The notes under the pieces: generated by a model | The model's input: only the letters and a program-made list of their open reading frames with translations | The model's database searches: none | Told to the model about the DNA's origin: nothing | Program-made: the position numbers and the translations under genes | Source of the DNA: an uncultured Prevotella sp. | Lineage (GTDB): Bacteria > Bacteroidota > Bacteroidia > Bacteroidales > Bacteroidaceae | NCBI GenBank assembly: GCA_947170725.1 | Contig: CAMVUM010000013.1 | Location: 1 to 64,000 of the forward strand | Direction: 5' to 3' | Length of the DNA stretch: 64,000 nt | Shown: one piece after another, positions 8,008 through 16,363 of the stretch | Position numbering within the stretch: the stretch's first letter is position 1 | How the letters are laid out: each line of letters begins with the position of its first letter

Positions 8008-8664
8008 TCAGGTTGTGTGTCTGAAAATCTCCGTCAGCGGTTTCATGGCTGACGTCTGGCGTTCAAACTCTTCTTTCGGAACAAATCGGCCGCGGAGGCT
8101 GCGCACGACGGAGAAGCTGGCGAATCGGTCGTCGTCGGTGGAAAACCACTGCCATGTGGCTATGTTGGGGCAGTCTTGGGCCAACCGGCTTATCGTTTGG
8201 GAATATTTGGGATTGACCACCGTCAGCATGTACTTCCCGTCGCTGGAGGTCAGCGCCATCACGAGCCGCTCACGTTTGTGGAACCGGCCGGCCGCTTTCC
8301 ACTGGCTGGTGTCAGCACGTATGCTGATGTTGAGGCCGGCGGCGTTGAGCCGTGCCATTTCCCAGCGGAACATCCGGCCATGGGATGAGGCGTCACGGAT
8401 GTTGTTTAACGCTAAGTTGTAGTGTATCATCTCATGTGCGACGATGTCCCGCAGGGTTTCCTCTGTGATGTCGTAGTATGTGCTCACCTTGATTGTATAG
8501 TCCTTGCCCCTTCCGAACGACTTTCGTTTGCAGCAGAACTGGCCGAGGATGGTTCTGCTGCGGGTCAGGATGAAGCGCGGTTCGGGCAGGTCGCAGTCGA
8601 AATAGTCACGGTTGAGAACGTAGAAGATGCCGCGCAGGAGTTCTATGGTTATGTAGCATTTCAC
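8008..8664 (-). CDS. SprT-like domain protein, putative zinc metalloprotease
   Basis: 218 residues. The SprT-like part (about 20-125) carries the HExxH zinc site in DIVAHEMIHYNL, followed about 15 residues later by SSHGRMFRWEMARLN, the usual third-ligand region. The second half (about 125-218) has no Cys-rich zinc ribbon and is not recognised. SprT/Spartan domains act as DNA- or protein-directed metalloproteases, with no known substrate in Bacteroidetes. It starts 6 bases after the DUF58 gene ends, which is unusual company for SprT and suggests co-transcription. No signal peptide, so cytoplasmic. Confidence 0.85.
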   Translation of the reverse strand: MKCYITIELLRGIFYVLNRDYFDCDLPEPRFILTRSRTILGQFCCKRKSFGRGKDYTIKVSTYYDITEETLRDIVAHEMIHYNLALNNIRDASSHGRMFRWEMARLNAAGLNISIRADTSQWKAAGRFHKRERLVMALTSSDGKYMLTVVNPKYSQTISRLAQDCPNIATWQWFSTDDDRFASFSVVRSLRGRFVPKEEFERQTSAMKPLTEIFRHTT

Positions 8665-8670
8665 TGATGG

Positions 8671-9981
8671 TCAGATTGACAGGCTGGACTTGATGTCCAG
8701 ATACTTGTTTATTACGTTGATTGAAAGGTTCTCCGGTGTGGTGAGCAGACTCATGATGCCGTTGCGTCGGAGTGCCGAGACGGTCATGCGCTGCTCGGCT
8801 ACGCAGCGGGCGGCAATGACGTGGCGATAGTATTCCTCCGTGTTTGCAGCCCTGCCTGCGGCATAGTCCCTGACCTCGCGATCCTCAAAGAACACGACGA
8901 GAAGCCGGTGGCGGCCGTTGAGCTGGCGGAGATAGGGCAACTGGCGCTCCATTGACGCCTTGCCGGCAAAGTTGGTGAAGAGCACGAGCAGCGAACGCTT
9001 TGGCAGGTGAGTGTTCATTCCGGTCACGAGTGAGTAGAAATCGCTCTCGCCGAACGTTGTTTCAAGAGCGTAGAGACTTTCCTGCATGCGTTGCATCTGA
9101 CCCGGACGACGGGATGGCGGGATGTTGCCGCAGAACTCTTCGCAGAACGTCACGAGGCCGGCCTTGTCGCCCTTGTGTATGGCGACGTAGGAGAGAACGA
9201 GCGCGGCGTTGATGGAATAGTCCAGAAGGGACATTCCGAGGAACGACTGCTGCATGACGCGGCCCTTGTCTATCACCGCCACGACCTGCTGCGAACGTTC
9301 GTCCTGACAGACATTGACCATGAGCCGGTGCTGCCGGGCGGTCGCTTTCCAGTTTATCATACGATAGTCGTCGCCCTTGACGTAGTCCTTTATCTGTTCG
9401 AACTCAGTGCTGTGGCCCGCCCGTCTGATGCGTTTCACACCCATGTCGGTCAGCCGGTTGCTGATAGCGAGCAGCTCGTAGCGGTGGAGCATGAGGTAGG
9501 AAGGATAGACCTTGATGTCTTCCGGTCGGCCGCAGGTGAAGCGGCGCTGTAGCAGTCCGACGGCCGTAGAGGCGAAAACGCGTATCCGGCCGAAGCCGTA
9601 GACACCGCGGGCGGTTGGCCGCAGGGTGTAGGTGACGGTCTTGCCCTGACCTGGTTTCAGCTTCAGCGGGAAGCTGATGTCGCGCCGTTGGAAAACCGCC
9701 GGAATCTCGTCGATGACCTCTGCCATAACACCGAAACCGTATGTGCTCTCCACCCGCAGCCTCACTTCATTGTCGTCGCCGTTGGAAAACCTGTCGGAGC
9801 AATTCCGCCATGCCTCCATTCCGCGGCGGCTCCACAGCAGTGCGGCCTCCGCAGTTGTAAGAACACCCATGATGGCGAGTAGAATAAGACCGACGGAATA
9901 TAGCGGCGGATAGACATATCCTCCGGCGATAACGAGAATGACGGCTGTAGCCGTTATGTAGAACCTACGGGTTGGGAACAT
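8671..9981 (-). CDS. DUF58 domain protein
   Basis: 436 residues. Two membrane segments near the N-terminus (about 7-45, TATAVILVIAGGYV and LILLAIMGVLTTAEAALLW) precede a periplasmic-like beta domain. The signature DUF58 block follows at about 190-240: RRAGHSTEFEQIKDYVKGDDYRMINWKATARQ, given here as its key residues R-G-EF-IK-Y-GDD-R-I-W-A. A vWA-like fold follows (VVAVIDKGRVM, DYSINAALVLSYVA). DUF58 proteins are near-constant partners of MoxR ATPases in predicted chaperone or metal-insertion systems. Here MoxR is encoded directly upstream (13-base gap). Confidence 0.9.
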   Translation of the reverse strand: MFPTRRFYITATAVILVIAGGYVYPPLYSVGLILLAIMGVLTTAEAALLWSRRGMEAWRNCSDRFSNGDDNEVRLRVESTYGFGVMAEVIDEIPAVFQRRDISFPLKLKPGQGKTVTYTLRPTARGVYGFGRIRVFASTAVGLLQRRFTCGRPEDIKVYPSYLMLHRYELLAISNRLTDMGVKRIRRAGHSTEFEQIKDYVKGDDYRMINWKATARQHRLMVNVCQDERSQQVVAVIDKGRVMQQSFLGMSLLDYSINAALVLSYVAIHKGDKAGLVTFCEEFCGNIPPSRRPGQMQRMQESLYALETTFGESDFYSLVTGMNTHLPKRSLLVLFTNFAGKASMERQLPYLRQLNGRHRLLVVFFEDREVRDYAAGRAANTEEYYRHVIAARCVAEQRMTVSALRRNGIMSLLTTPENLSINVINKYLDIKSSLSI

Positions 9982-9994
9982 CTGACGGGTGTTT

Positions 9995-10957
9995 CTATTT
10001 CGGAACTTCTACCTTTTCAATGAGTTTCCGGGCCACTTTAAGCGGCGTATAGCCTTCCATTTCAGCCTCCGCCGTGAGTATGAGGCGGTGCTGGAGGACG
10101 TGCGGCGTGACGGTCTTGATGTCGTCCGGTGTTACGAAATCGCGTCCCTGAATCAGTGCGTATGCCTTTGACGCCTGCAGCATGGCCACCGATGCACGCG
10201 GAGAAGCTCCGAGATAAACGGCGCGGGACGTGCGGGTCTGACGCACTATCTGCGCGATATAGTTCAGAAGCGAACCGTCCACAACCACAGCGGTCATCAT
10301 TTCGCGCAGCTGCAACAGTTCGGCGGGCGACAGCACCGGCTCCATATTGTCCAGACGGGCGAACGACGCCTTTGCCTGATGACGCTCAAGAATGGCCACT
10401 TCCTCCTCTACGGACGGATAGCCCATCGTTATTTTCATAAGGAAACGGTCAAGCTGAGCCTCCGGCAGTTTGTATGTTCCTTCCTGCTCGACGGGGTTCT
10501 GTGTGGCCAGAATGGTGTAGATGTCGCCCATCCGACGGGTCGTTCCGTCAACGGAGACCTGCCGTTCCTCCATTACCTCAAAGAGGGCGGCCTGCGTTTT
10601 GGCTGGTGCACGGTTGATTTCGTCCACGAGTATGATGTCGGCGAAGACAGGACCGGGGTGGAAGTCAAACTCCGAGGTCTTCATGTTGAACACTGTCGTG
10701 CCGAGAACGTCGCTCGGCATGAGGTCGGGAGTGAACTGCACACGGGAGAAGCGCGTGTCAATCAGCCGTGAAATGAGGCGCGCCAGCAGTGTCTTGGCAA
10801 CGCCGGGGACACCTTCTATCAGCACGTGGCCGTCGGCGAGGATGCACGTCAGCACCATGTCGACGGCTTCTTCCTGCCCCACTATGACCCTGGCTATGCT
10901 GCTCCGGAGCTGCCGTATCTTCCCGCTGAAGGCGGTAAGGTCTGTTCTCTGTTCCAT
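9995..10957 (-). CDS. MoxR-family AAA+ ATPase
   Basis: 320 residues. Walker A is GVPGVAKT (about 49-56), Walker B is ILVDEINRAPAKTQAAL (about 109-125), the sensor 1 region is ATQNPVEQEGTYKLPEAQLD, and a lid domain follows. The length is typical of the AAA_3 MoxR family. MoxR proteins are thought to be chaperones that mature partner proteins, usually a DUF58/vWA protein encoded beside them, as here. It starts 4 bases after the DUF4350 gene ends. Cytoplasmic. Confidence 0.93.
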   Translation of the reverse strand: MEQRTDLTAFSGKIRQLRSSIARVIVGQEEAVDMVLTCILADGHVLIEGVPGVAKTLLARLISRLIDTRFSRVQFTPDLMPSDVLGTTVFNMKTSEFDFHPGPVFADIILVDEINRAPAKTQAALFEVMEERQVSVDGTTRRMGDIYTILATQNPVEQEGTYKLPEAQLDRFLMKITMGYPSVEEEVAILERHQAKASFARLDNMEPVLSPAELLQLREMMTAVVVDGSLLNYIAQIVRQTRTSRAVYLGASPRASVAMLQASKAYALIQGRDFVTPDDIKTVTPHVLQHRLILTAEAEMEGYTPLKVARKLIEKVEVPK

Positions 10958-10961
10958 GTTT

Positions 10962-12221
10962 CTATGTTATTTTGTCTGTAATCATGTTCATATTGTCCAC
11001 ATACATCTGCATTCCTGCAGCCGTTGCAACCATCTCTCCGTCGGCGACAAGCCTGATGTCGCGTATCATCCTGGCGACGTCCTCATGCGGGATTCCGGTC
11101 TGGCGGGCTATTTCTCCGAAGTTGCGGTTGTCCTCCCTGACGTCGGTTATGTCCACCATAAGCAGGCGGCGCAGCTCTTCGGTAAAGAGGAGATAGCGTT
11201 TCCGCACAAGATCGGAATGGTCCTTACGGTTGAAATATAGCGTTCCGATGGTCTCGATGAATTCCAGCGAGCGGTTGACGGGCGGCGCGCTGACGGGAAT
11301 GATGCGCTGACGGCGGCGCGCTTCGGACAGCATCAGCAGCAGAATGAGGGCCAAAGCGAGATACAAAGCCGTGCGAAGAGGCGGCTGGCTGAGGAAATAT
11401 TGCAACGGCGAAGCGCTTCTCATTTCCGCCTCCGGTGACTGCATATAGGCGGTGGTGCGAATGACCGGCGCGTCGGCGATGTGAGACATGAGGCGCATGA
11501 GAAACTCCGTGGTGTTACTGTCAAGCGCTCCGTAGTTTGTGAAGAGCATGGGAGTGGAAACAAAATAGACCTCCCCCTTGTTCTTACGGTATCTCACAGC
11601 CATTACGGATGAGGCCCTGCTGTCCCGTTTTTCGGACTGTTTCGTGGCGAGAACGTCATGACAGCTGTCCGCGATGTGCCCGATATAGGATTGCACCATC
11701 ATTTCGTAGACGGGATAGATGCGTTCTCCGTAGACGCCTCCGGCAGCCTCCCAGCATATCGTGTCGTACGCTCCGGAGATGTCGTCCTTGATCTTTCTCT
11801 TGAGAACGTCAATATTGAAGTAGTTTTCCCCGACAGGGCTTGCTCCGAAATTTTCCATCAGAACACTATCGGGAGTGTAGCTGCTGCGGCTTGCCGCAAT
11901 CATAACTTTGCTGCCGCGGGACGTTATCCGCTTGATGGCGGCAATGTCCGTGTCGGTCAATGAAAGCCCGTCGGTAATCAGAAGGACATTGTGCGGTTTC
12001 TTTCCAAGGCTTATCTGGCGCAGCGTTCGCTGCATTACGGCATATCCGTTGGGGAGCGACGCGCCCATCACGCTGTCGAAAACCATACAGCCAAAGGGAT
12101 TCTTGTCCTTCGGCAAGAACGTCGGCTGCCACGAATAACGCTTCGGCGTCCGGAGATTGACGGCGACCATGACAATGAACAATACCGCAATTCCGGCCAG
12201 AAAGCACTTGTTCATTTTCAT
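10962..12221 (-). CDS. DUF4350 domain protein
   Basis: 419 residues. It has an N-terminal membrane segment (FLAGIAVLFIVMVAVNL), then a Rossmann-like DUF4350 domain (ITDGLSLTDTDIAAIKRIT, GSKVMIAAS), a second membrane segment near 285-300 (ALYLALALILLLML), and a cytoplasmic tail of about 115 residues. DUF4350 is found in MoxR/DUF58/DUF4129 operons. Its role is unknown; the fold resembles glutamine-amidotransferase-like sensing domains. It overlaps the upstream DUF4129 gene by 4 bases (12218-12221), so translation is probably coupled. Confidence 0.85.
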   Translation of the reverse strand: MKMNKCFLAGIAVLFIVMVAVNLRTPKRYSWQPTFLPKDKNPFGCMVFDSVMGASLPNGYAVMQRTLRQISLGKKPHNVLLITDGLSLTDTDIAAIKRITSRGSKVMIAASRSSYTPDSVLMENFGASPVGENYFNIDVLKRKIKDDISGAYDTICWEAAGGVYGERIYPVYEMMVQSYIGHIADSCHDVLATKQSEKRDSRASSVMAVRYRKNKGEVYFVSTPMLFTNYGALDSNTTEFLMRLMSHIADAPVIRTTAYMQSPEAEMRSASPLQYFLSQPPLRTALYLALALILLLMLSEARRRQRIIPVSAPPVNRSLEFIETIGTLYFNRKDHSDLVRKRYLLFTEELRRLLMVDITDVREDNRNFGEIARQTGIPHEDVARMIRDIRLVADGEMVATAAGMQMYVDNMNMITDKIT

Positions 12222-12910
12222 ACGGCACCTCCTTCCGGTTCATTCCGTTCTTTCAATCCTTCCGAAGTCCTTTCCCGAACTATTTCCTGCTTCCTTTCTG
12301 ATGTATTGCCGACGATGTTTCCGCCAATCCGCGTCATCTCATCAACGGTATCGCGGGTAGCCGGGAAATTGCCGTAGCGCACCCGAAGGAATATGTTGGA
12401 GAAGTCATGGAAATCGGTCGTGGCCACTTCGGCTACATATTGTGTCGGCGTCTTGGACGGTTTCCAAATGATACGGCCATCATCTTCCAGCTGTTTCAGG
12501 ACGTAGAGATAGGTCATTCTCACGGCTCCGCGCCAGTCCTCACGTTCTATTGCCACGGCAATTTCGGCCGGGAAGTCAACACCGTAGATTGTGTCCTCCA
12601 TAACTTCATAGCCTACGGGCGTCTTCCTTCCGCTGCTTCCGAAAAGCACCGGCCTGAAGCGGACAATCAGCGCTGCCACTCCAGCGATACAGCCGAGCCC
12701 CACCAGCGTCCATATCAGCGTCTCGTTGTCGTTGTAGAATCTGCTGCCGAATACGGCATTGAACATATTAGAGAGCTGAGAACCGAGCCACTGGCCCACG
12801 CTGAAGTCCGACTGCACCATTTCGCGGGCGTAGTCGAAGTCCTCGTTTGCCCGCAATGCGGTCAGCATGGCGGTGTCGGCGGTCAGCGTGTCGGCGGCGT
12901 TCTGAAACAT
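12218..12910 (-). CDS. DUF4129 domain protein
   Basis: 230 residues. A single membrane segment lies near 68-84 (LIWTLVGLGCIAGVAALIV). The C-terminal cytoplasmic DUF4129 helix set is at about 120-200 (AIEREDWRGAVRMTYLYVL, LEDDGRIIWKPSKTPTQYV). In other bacteria this domain follows transglutaminase-like or MoxR/DUF58 genes. Function is unknown; the context suggests a membrane part of the MoxR-dependent complex. It overlaps the next gene by ATGA. Confidence 0.85.
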   Translation of the reverse strand: MFQNAADTLTADTAMLTALRANEDFDYAREMVQSDFSVGQWLGSQLSNMFNAVFGSRFYNDNETLIWTLVGLGCIAGVAALIVRFRPVLFGSSGRKTPVGYEVMEDTIYGVDFPAEIAVAIEREDWRGAVRMTYLYVLKQLEDDGRIIWKPSKTPTQYVAEVATTDFHDFSNIFLRVRYGNFPATRDTVDEMTRIGGNIVGNTSERKQEIVRERTSEGLKERNEPEGGAV

Positions 12911-12961
12911 GCGGTTTCTTCTTTGTGACGTGATTACGGTCAGATGGATTCGTTATTATGG

Positions 12962-13969
12962 TCAGACGGATTCAAAATTGTCAATGTCGTCCTTCGTTCC
13001 GAAGAGCCTGCTGTCGTCAACATTGGTGTCCGTCAGCTCCTCAAATCGGTCAACGTCGCGCCTTACGGACATTCCGTCAATCTTCTCGGCGGCGTGGCCG
13101 TAAAGGAAAGCGTCGCCCGTCATGATGAGAGCATAGCTCAGAAGCATTCCGAAAACCTGTATCACAGCGAACACATACGTTCCTGTTGAATAGAGAAAAG
13201 AATCCGTCATGCCGTTGTCCAAGTTTCCTTGAACATTCAGGATTATCTTTATTCCGCTAAGGATATATAGCGGAATGGAGCAAACGCCCGCCACTGTATA
13301 GTATATCAATATCAGTATGAACGTCACACCGAATATTCCGGCCCACGTCCTGAAGCCGAGGCGGAAGGTCCGCGATATGGCTTTGCCGACGGTGATGTCT
13401 TCAAACAGATAGATTGGAAGGGCCAGCTGGAGCGGATAAAGACATATCAGGACGGCAACATAAAGCAACATAATCCCCAAAATCATGCTGTCACCCATCA
13501 TCGCTATGAATCCGCCAAATACAACGCAGACACATATGAATATAGCAATAATTGTCAGTTCCATGGCTATGGAGCGTTTTATGCCGCGCCAAAGCGTCGG
13601 CCTGAATTCGCTGAAGGTCAGTCCGGCGAGTCGCTCCGGCTGCTCCATGTATATCTTGATAAGTCCGTTGACTACGGCCGAGATGAAGGCTATGGCAAGA
13701 ATGAACGTTATAGAGTTTATAAGACTATAGCCGAATATAGACATCGCATAGTCGTATGGGGTGTCTTCTATTCCCGATATATCCATCATGGCTATACTCT
13801 GTTGGAGGAACGAATTGAGCGTTTTACCCTGTATCAGGGCCAGCGGCAGGAGCAGATAGGTCAGGAAAAGGAACATCGGTTTCTTGCTCTCGGAAATGAA
13901 GTCGAAAGTTACAGCCAACTTGTTGCTGAACGAGCGTACAGCGTAGAGTTCTATCTTAGGCTTTTGCAT
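12962..13969 (-). CDS. Multi-span membrane protein of the MoxR operon
   Basis: 335 residues from ATG at 13969 (MQKPKIELYAVRSFSNK). An upstream in-frame ATG at 14026 would overlap the SpoIIM-like gene by 38 bases and add a hydrophilic tail, so I prefer the inner start. Six or so hydrophobic segments are seen (MFLFLTYLLLPLALI, FILAIAFISAVVNGLI, LTIIAIFICVCVVFGGFIA, LLYVAVLICLYPLQLALPI, IFGVTFILILIYYTVAGV, YVFAVIQVFGMLLSYAL). The tail is cytoplasmic and acidic. I recall this as the usual unnamed membrane gene between SpoIIM-like and DUF4129 genes in Bacteroides. No catalytic motif. Confidence 0.75.
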   Translation of the reverse strand: MQKPKIELYAVRSFSNKLAVTFDFISESKKPMFLFLTYLLLPLALIQGKTLNSFLQQSIAMMDISGIEDTPYDYAMSIFGYSLINSITFILAIAFISAVVNGLIKIYMEQPERLAGLTFSEFRPTLWRGIKRSIAMELTIIAIFICVCVVFGGFIAMMGDSMILGIMLLYVAVLICLYPLQLALPIYLFEDITVGKAISRTFRLGFRTWAGIFGVTFILILIYYTVAGVCSIPLYILSGIKIILNVQGNLDNGMTDSFLYSTGTYVFAVIQVFGMLLSYALIMTGDAFLYGHAAEKIDGMSVRRDVDRFEELTDTNVDDSRLFGTKDDIDNFESV

Positions 13970-13988
13970 ATCATTTTGTTTTTTACGG

Positions 13989-15002
13989 TTAGTAGGTTGT
14001 TCTTCGCCGATTGTGTGGTTGTTCATCAGAGGTCGGTTGTCGTTTGCCGGTCATCCGGCGGTGTATCCGTCGCGGCAGTATTACATAATAATAGATAACG
14101 AACGCAAGCGAGAGCAGGATGACGCTCAGACGCAACAGGTCGGGCAGTCCGGTGTGACGCGTGATGAATCCCTCGATAAATCCGGCCACCGTAAAGATGG
14201 GCACCGTCCCCACGACAATCTTCAGTCCGCGCCGTGCTCCGCGTCTGAATGAGACGCCGCGCGAATATGTCCCCGGATGAAGCCAGCCGCTGCCGAGAAC
14301 CAGTCCGGCGGCACCGGCCACGATGATGGCCGAAATCTCAAGCGTTCCGTGGAGCATCACGGCCAGCAGCGACTCGCGGAGAAGTCCGTGTTGCCATAGC
14401 ATGGTCTCGAAACAACCCAACATAATTCCGTTCTGAAACAGACACCAGCCCGTTCCGACGGCCGTGAAGATGCCAAGAACGAATGTCCTGAAGGCCACAC
14501 CTATATTATTGAACGTTATTCCGAGGAACATCGGTGTTTCATCGGTGCTGGCATAGACATCCATCGGTTTGCCCCGGGCGATGTTTTCCAATGTCATGTC
14601 GACATAGCCGTCGCCCATTATCACACGCACAAACTCAGGGTCGGCTGCTTGGGAGACGACGCCTATGAGCATACTGAAAACAGTGACGAGCAGCGAAATC
14701 ATGAGCATGCGGCGCTCACTATACATCACCAACGGCACTTCGCGGGTCCAAAACGTCAAGACACGAGTCCATTTCTCACGCTTTCTCACGTATATTTCAT
14801 TGTGGAGTGCGGAAGCAAGATTGTTGAGATAGGCCGTTATACGTGACATCGGATAGTGGGTCCGGGCGAAAGCTAAGTCTGTGGTGATGGCGGTGTAGAC
14901 CTCCGCCAACTCATCTGGGGTGTGCTGTGCAATGGTGTCCATTACGAACTCAGCCTTATGCCACCGTTCGATATTGTTGCGTATGAAAACCAGTTCTTTC
15001 AT
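13989..15002 (-). CDS. SpoIIM / stage II sporulation protein M-like membrane protein
   Basis: 337 residues from ATG at 15002 (MKELVFIRNNIERWHKAE), which is 11 bases from a TACTTTTG promoter box; longer in-frame starts lie inside or before the promoter and are unlikely. The soluble N-terminal helices (about 1-100) hold the RITAYLNNLASALH pattern. A membrane domain follows (MLMISLLVTVFSMLIGVVS, GIFTAVGTGWCLFQNGIMLG, HGTLEISAIIVAGAAGLVLG, IVVGTVPIFTVAGFIEGF) with the conserved HG-LE-(S/A)-I helix of the SpoIIM/DUF95 family. The organism is not a spore former; in Bacteroidetes this family goes with RDD and MoxR genes, as here. First gene of the eight-gene minus-strand operon. Confidence 0.88.
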   Translation of the reverse strand: MKELVFIRNNIERWHKAEFVMDTIAQHTPDELAEVYTAITTDLAFARTHYPMSRITAYLNNLASALHNEIYVRKREKWTRVLTFWTREVPLVMYSERRMLMISLLVTVFSMLIGVVSQAADPEFVRVIMGDGYVDMTLENIARGKPMDVYASTDETPMFLGITFNNIGVAFRTFVLGIFTAVGTGWCLFQNGIMLGCFETMLWQHGLLRESLLAVMLHGTLEISAIIVAGAAGLVLGSGWLHPGTYSRGVSFRRGARRGLKIVVGTVPIFTVAGFIEGFITRHTGLPDLLRLSVILLSLAFVIYYYVILPRRIHRRMTGKRQPTSDEQPHNRRRTTY

Positions 15003-15012
15003 TAATTCGTTA

Positions 15013-15020
15013 CAAAAGTA
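15013..15020 (-). promoter_or_regulatory. -7 box for the SpoIIM-like to PAP2 operon
   Basis: TACTTTTG on the minus strand, with the ATG 11 bases downstream at 15002. The predicted leader is only a few bases. Confidence 0.55.
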
Positions 15021-15032
15021 TAAATAAATTGC

Positions 15033-15040
15033 TATATTTG
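15033..15040 (+). promoter_or_regulatory. -7 box for the RDD-family gene
   Basis: TATATTTG fits TAnnTTTG and lies 20 bases before the ATG at 15061. It is back to back with the minus-strand box at 15013-15020. Confidence 0.6.
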
Positions 15041-15060
15041 CAACAGAATTAAAACAAAAT

Positions 15061-15786
15061 ATGGCAACAGCAGAAATAATAACAGGCCAGTATGTACACA
15101 TAACACAGACCCCGGCAGGCGTAGCCGACCGCGTCATCGGACGTCTGATAGACATGTTCGTGATATTTCTTTATGTCTTTTCAGCGCTTTTCTTCTTCTA
15201 CCGGTGGCTGGACGGGATGCCGGACGCCCTTTTCGTGGTGCTTTTGATCGGCTTGCTCCTGCCCGCTGTCTTCTACACATTCCTTCTCGAAACCTTCTTT
15301 CACGGCCGTACGGTCGGAAAGCGCATAATGAAGACACGTGTTGTCCGGGCTGACGGTTCCGTTCCCGGTGTCGGCGATTTCTTTATGCGGTGGATACTGT
15401 TGCTTGTCGATCTGCACGTCAGCTGTATCGGTATCATCTTTATTATCTGTACGTCCCGCAACCAGCGGCTCGGCGACTTGGCAGCCGGAACAATGGTCGT
15501 GAAGTCGGAGGAATATAAGAAACTGAGTGTCTCACTCGATGAGTTCGACTATGCGCGCCGCGATTACCGTCCGGTCTATCCCGAGGCGGCACAGCTTTCA
15601 CTCGGTCAGGCGGACATCATACGCAAGACGCTCTATGGCCCCGGCCGTTACGACGAGAAGCAGGCTGCGCGTCTTGCGGCCAAGGTCCAGAATGTCCTGA
15701 ACATCAGGAAGAGGGAGACGGACGACAACGCTTTTTTGGAGACACTCCTGCATGATTATCATCATTATGCCCTGGAATTAGTGTAG
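15061..15786 (+). CDS. RDD family membrane protein
   Basis: 241 residues. The RDD domain (about 15-145) opens with VHITQTPAGVADRVIGRLID, which holds the conserved Arg and Asp. Membrane segments follow (MFVIFLYVFSALFFFY, VVLLIGLLLPAVFYTFLL, FMRWILLLVDLHVSCIGIIF), then the RLGDLAAGTMVV motif typical of the family. The C-terminal 90 residues are hydrophilic and probably cytoplasmic. Function is not known with confidence (some members act in ion exchange). It is divergent from the SpoIIM-MoxR operon with about 58 bases between starts, an arrangement repeated across Bacteroidales, so a shared role is likely. Confidence 0.9.
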   Translation: MATAEIITGQYVHITQTPAGVADRVIGRLIDMFVIFLYVFSALFFFYRWLDGMPDALFVVLLIGLLLPAVFYTFLLETFFHGRTVGKRIMKTRVVRADGSVPGVGDFFMRWILLLVDLHVSCIGIIFIICTSRNQRLGDLAAGTMVVKSEEYKKLSVSLDEFDYARRDYRPVYPEAAQLSLGQADIIRKTLYGPGRYDEKQAARLAAKVQNVLNIRKRETDDNAFLETLLHDYHHYALELV

Positions 15787-15912
15787 AGACACATGGGAAA
15801 GAGGGTCCACGGACCTCCCCCGTTTCTGCTGTCCGATGCCTCGGTCACAAGGAACCGGCCGTATTTGTCGCAGACCTCCAGCTCATAGTATGACGTCTTC
15901 GCGTTGAAAGCG
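15765..15912 (-). pseudogene. C-terminal remnant of an unidentified gene
   Basis: On the minus strand the frame reads coding-like protein: FAFNAKTSYYELEVCDKYG, then RFLVTEASDS, then GGPWTLFPMCLYTN and a stop at 15765-15767, inside the end of the RDD gene. There is no start: upstream the frame hits a TAG just at the edge of the dispersed element starting at 15916. The peptide is well formed (no low complexity) but I do not recognise the family. I infer the 3' end of a gene whose upstream part was lost or displaced when the element arrived. Confidence 0.5.
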
Positions 15913-15915
15913 AAC

Positions 15916-16306
15916 TATCGGAAACTCAGAATTAAACGGACAATTGCCTCAAAATCCCTGCGATATTCTGAAATAAAAATCATGTGGTCGCAAATTCTTG
16001 AGTTTTGCGCGTGCATATTTTATCATCTGAGGTTCAGTATGTTACGATAAAGAAGACGGAAGTGTGCAAGTTTTTGTACACTTTTATTCTGCCGTAAGGC
16101 CCTTACGGCATTGCAACGGGGCTGCCGCCGGAAGATGACGGGGCCGCCGCTGTCATGCGAAAGCGGCCCCGTTGCAGAGCCGGGAAGGCCTTACGGCCCG
16201 GCAATTGACAAAAAACGGGATAACGACGACGACGGAATGTCAAGATTCCTGCGTCGACGCTCTCTATAATTAGAATTTTCAAGTGTTAAATTCCGTGATA
16301 TTATCT
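15916..16306 (-). repeat. Dispersed ~390-nt palindrome-rich intergenic element, copy A
   Basis: The reverse complement of this stretch aligns along its whole length with 39927-40314. Shared landmarks in order are ATAATATCACGGAATTTAAC, CACTTGAAAA, AGAGAGCG, a GC-rich core with GTAAGG/CCTTAC and CGGGGC/GCCCCG palindromes, GAATTTGCGACCAC, and GATTTTTATTTCAGAAT followed by GATTT(T)GAGGC. It holds no long frame on either strand. It fills most of the gap 15787-16363; apart from it and the gene remnant I see nothing there. It may be a non-autonomous mobile element or a structured RNA. Confidence 0.7.
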
Positions 16307-16363
16307 TTACTAACAAAGCATATCATACCTCTTCATCCATCACTCTAAACTCTGACTCATCCA

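Noticed and set aside
8671..12910. Several plus-strand frames of 100-240 codons opposite the MoxR operon
   Set aside because: They are antisense shadows in high-GC coding DNA, with Arg/His-rich unnatural composition.
16080..16210. Rho-independent terminator of the RDD gene in the GC-rich palindromes
   Set aside because: The palindromes belong to the dispersed element, recur at other loci and lack a T run; termination may still occur there but is not the main explanation.
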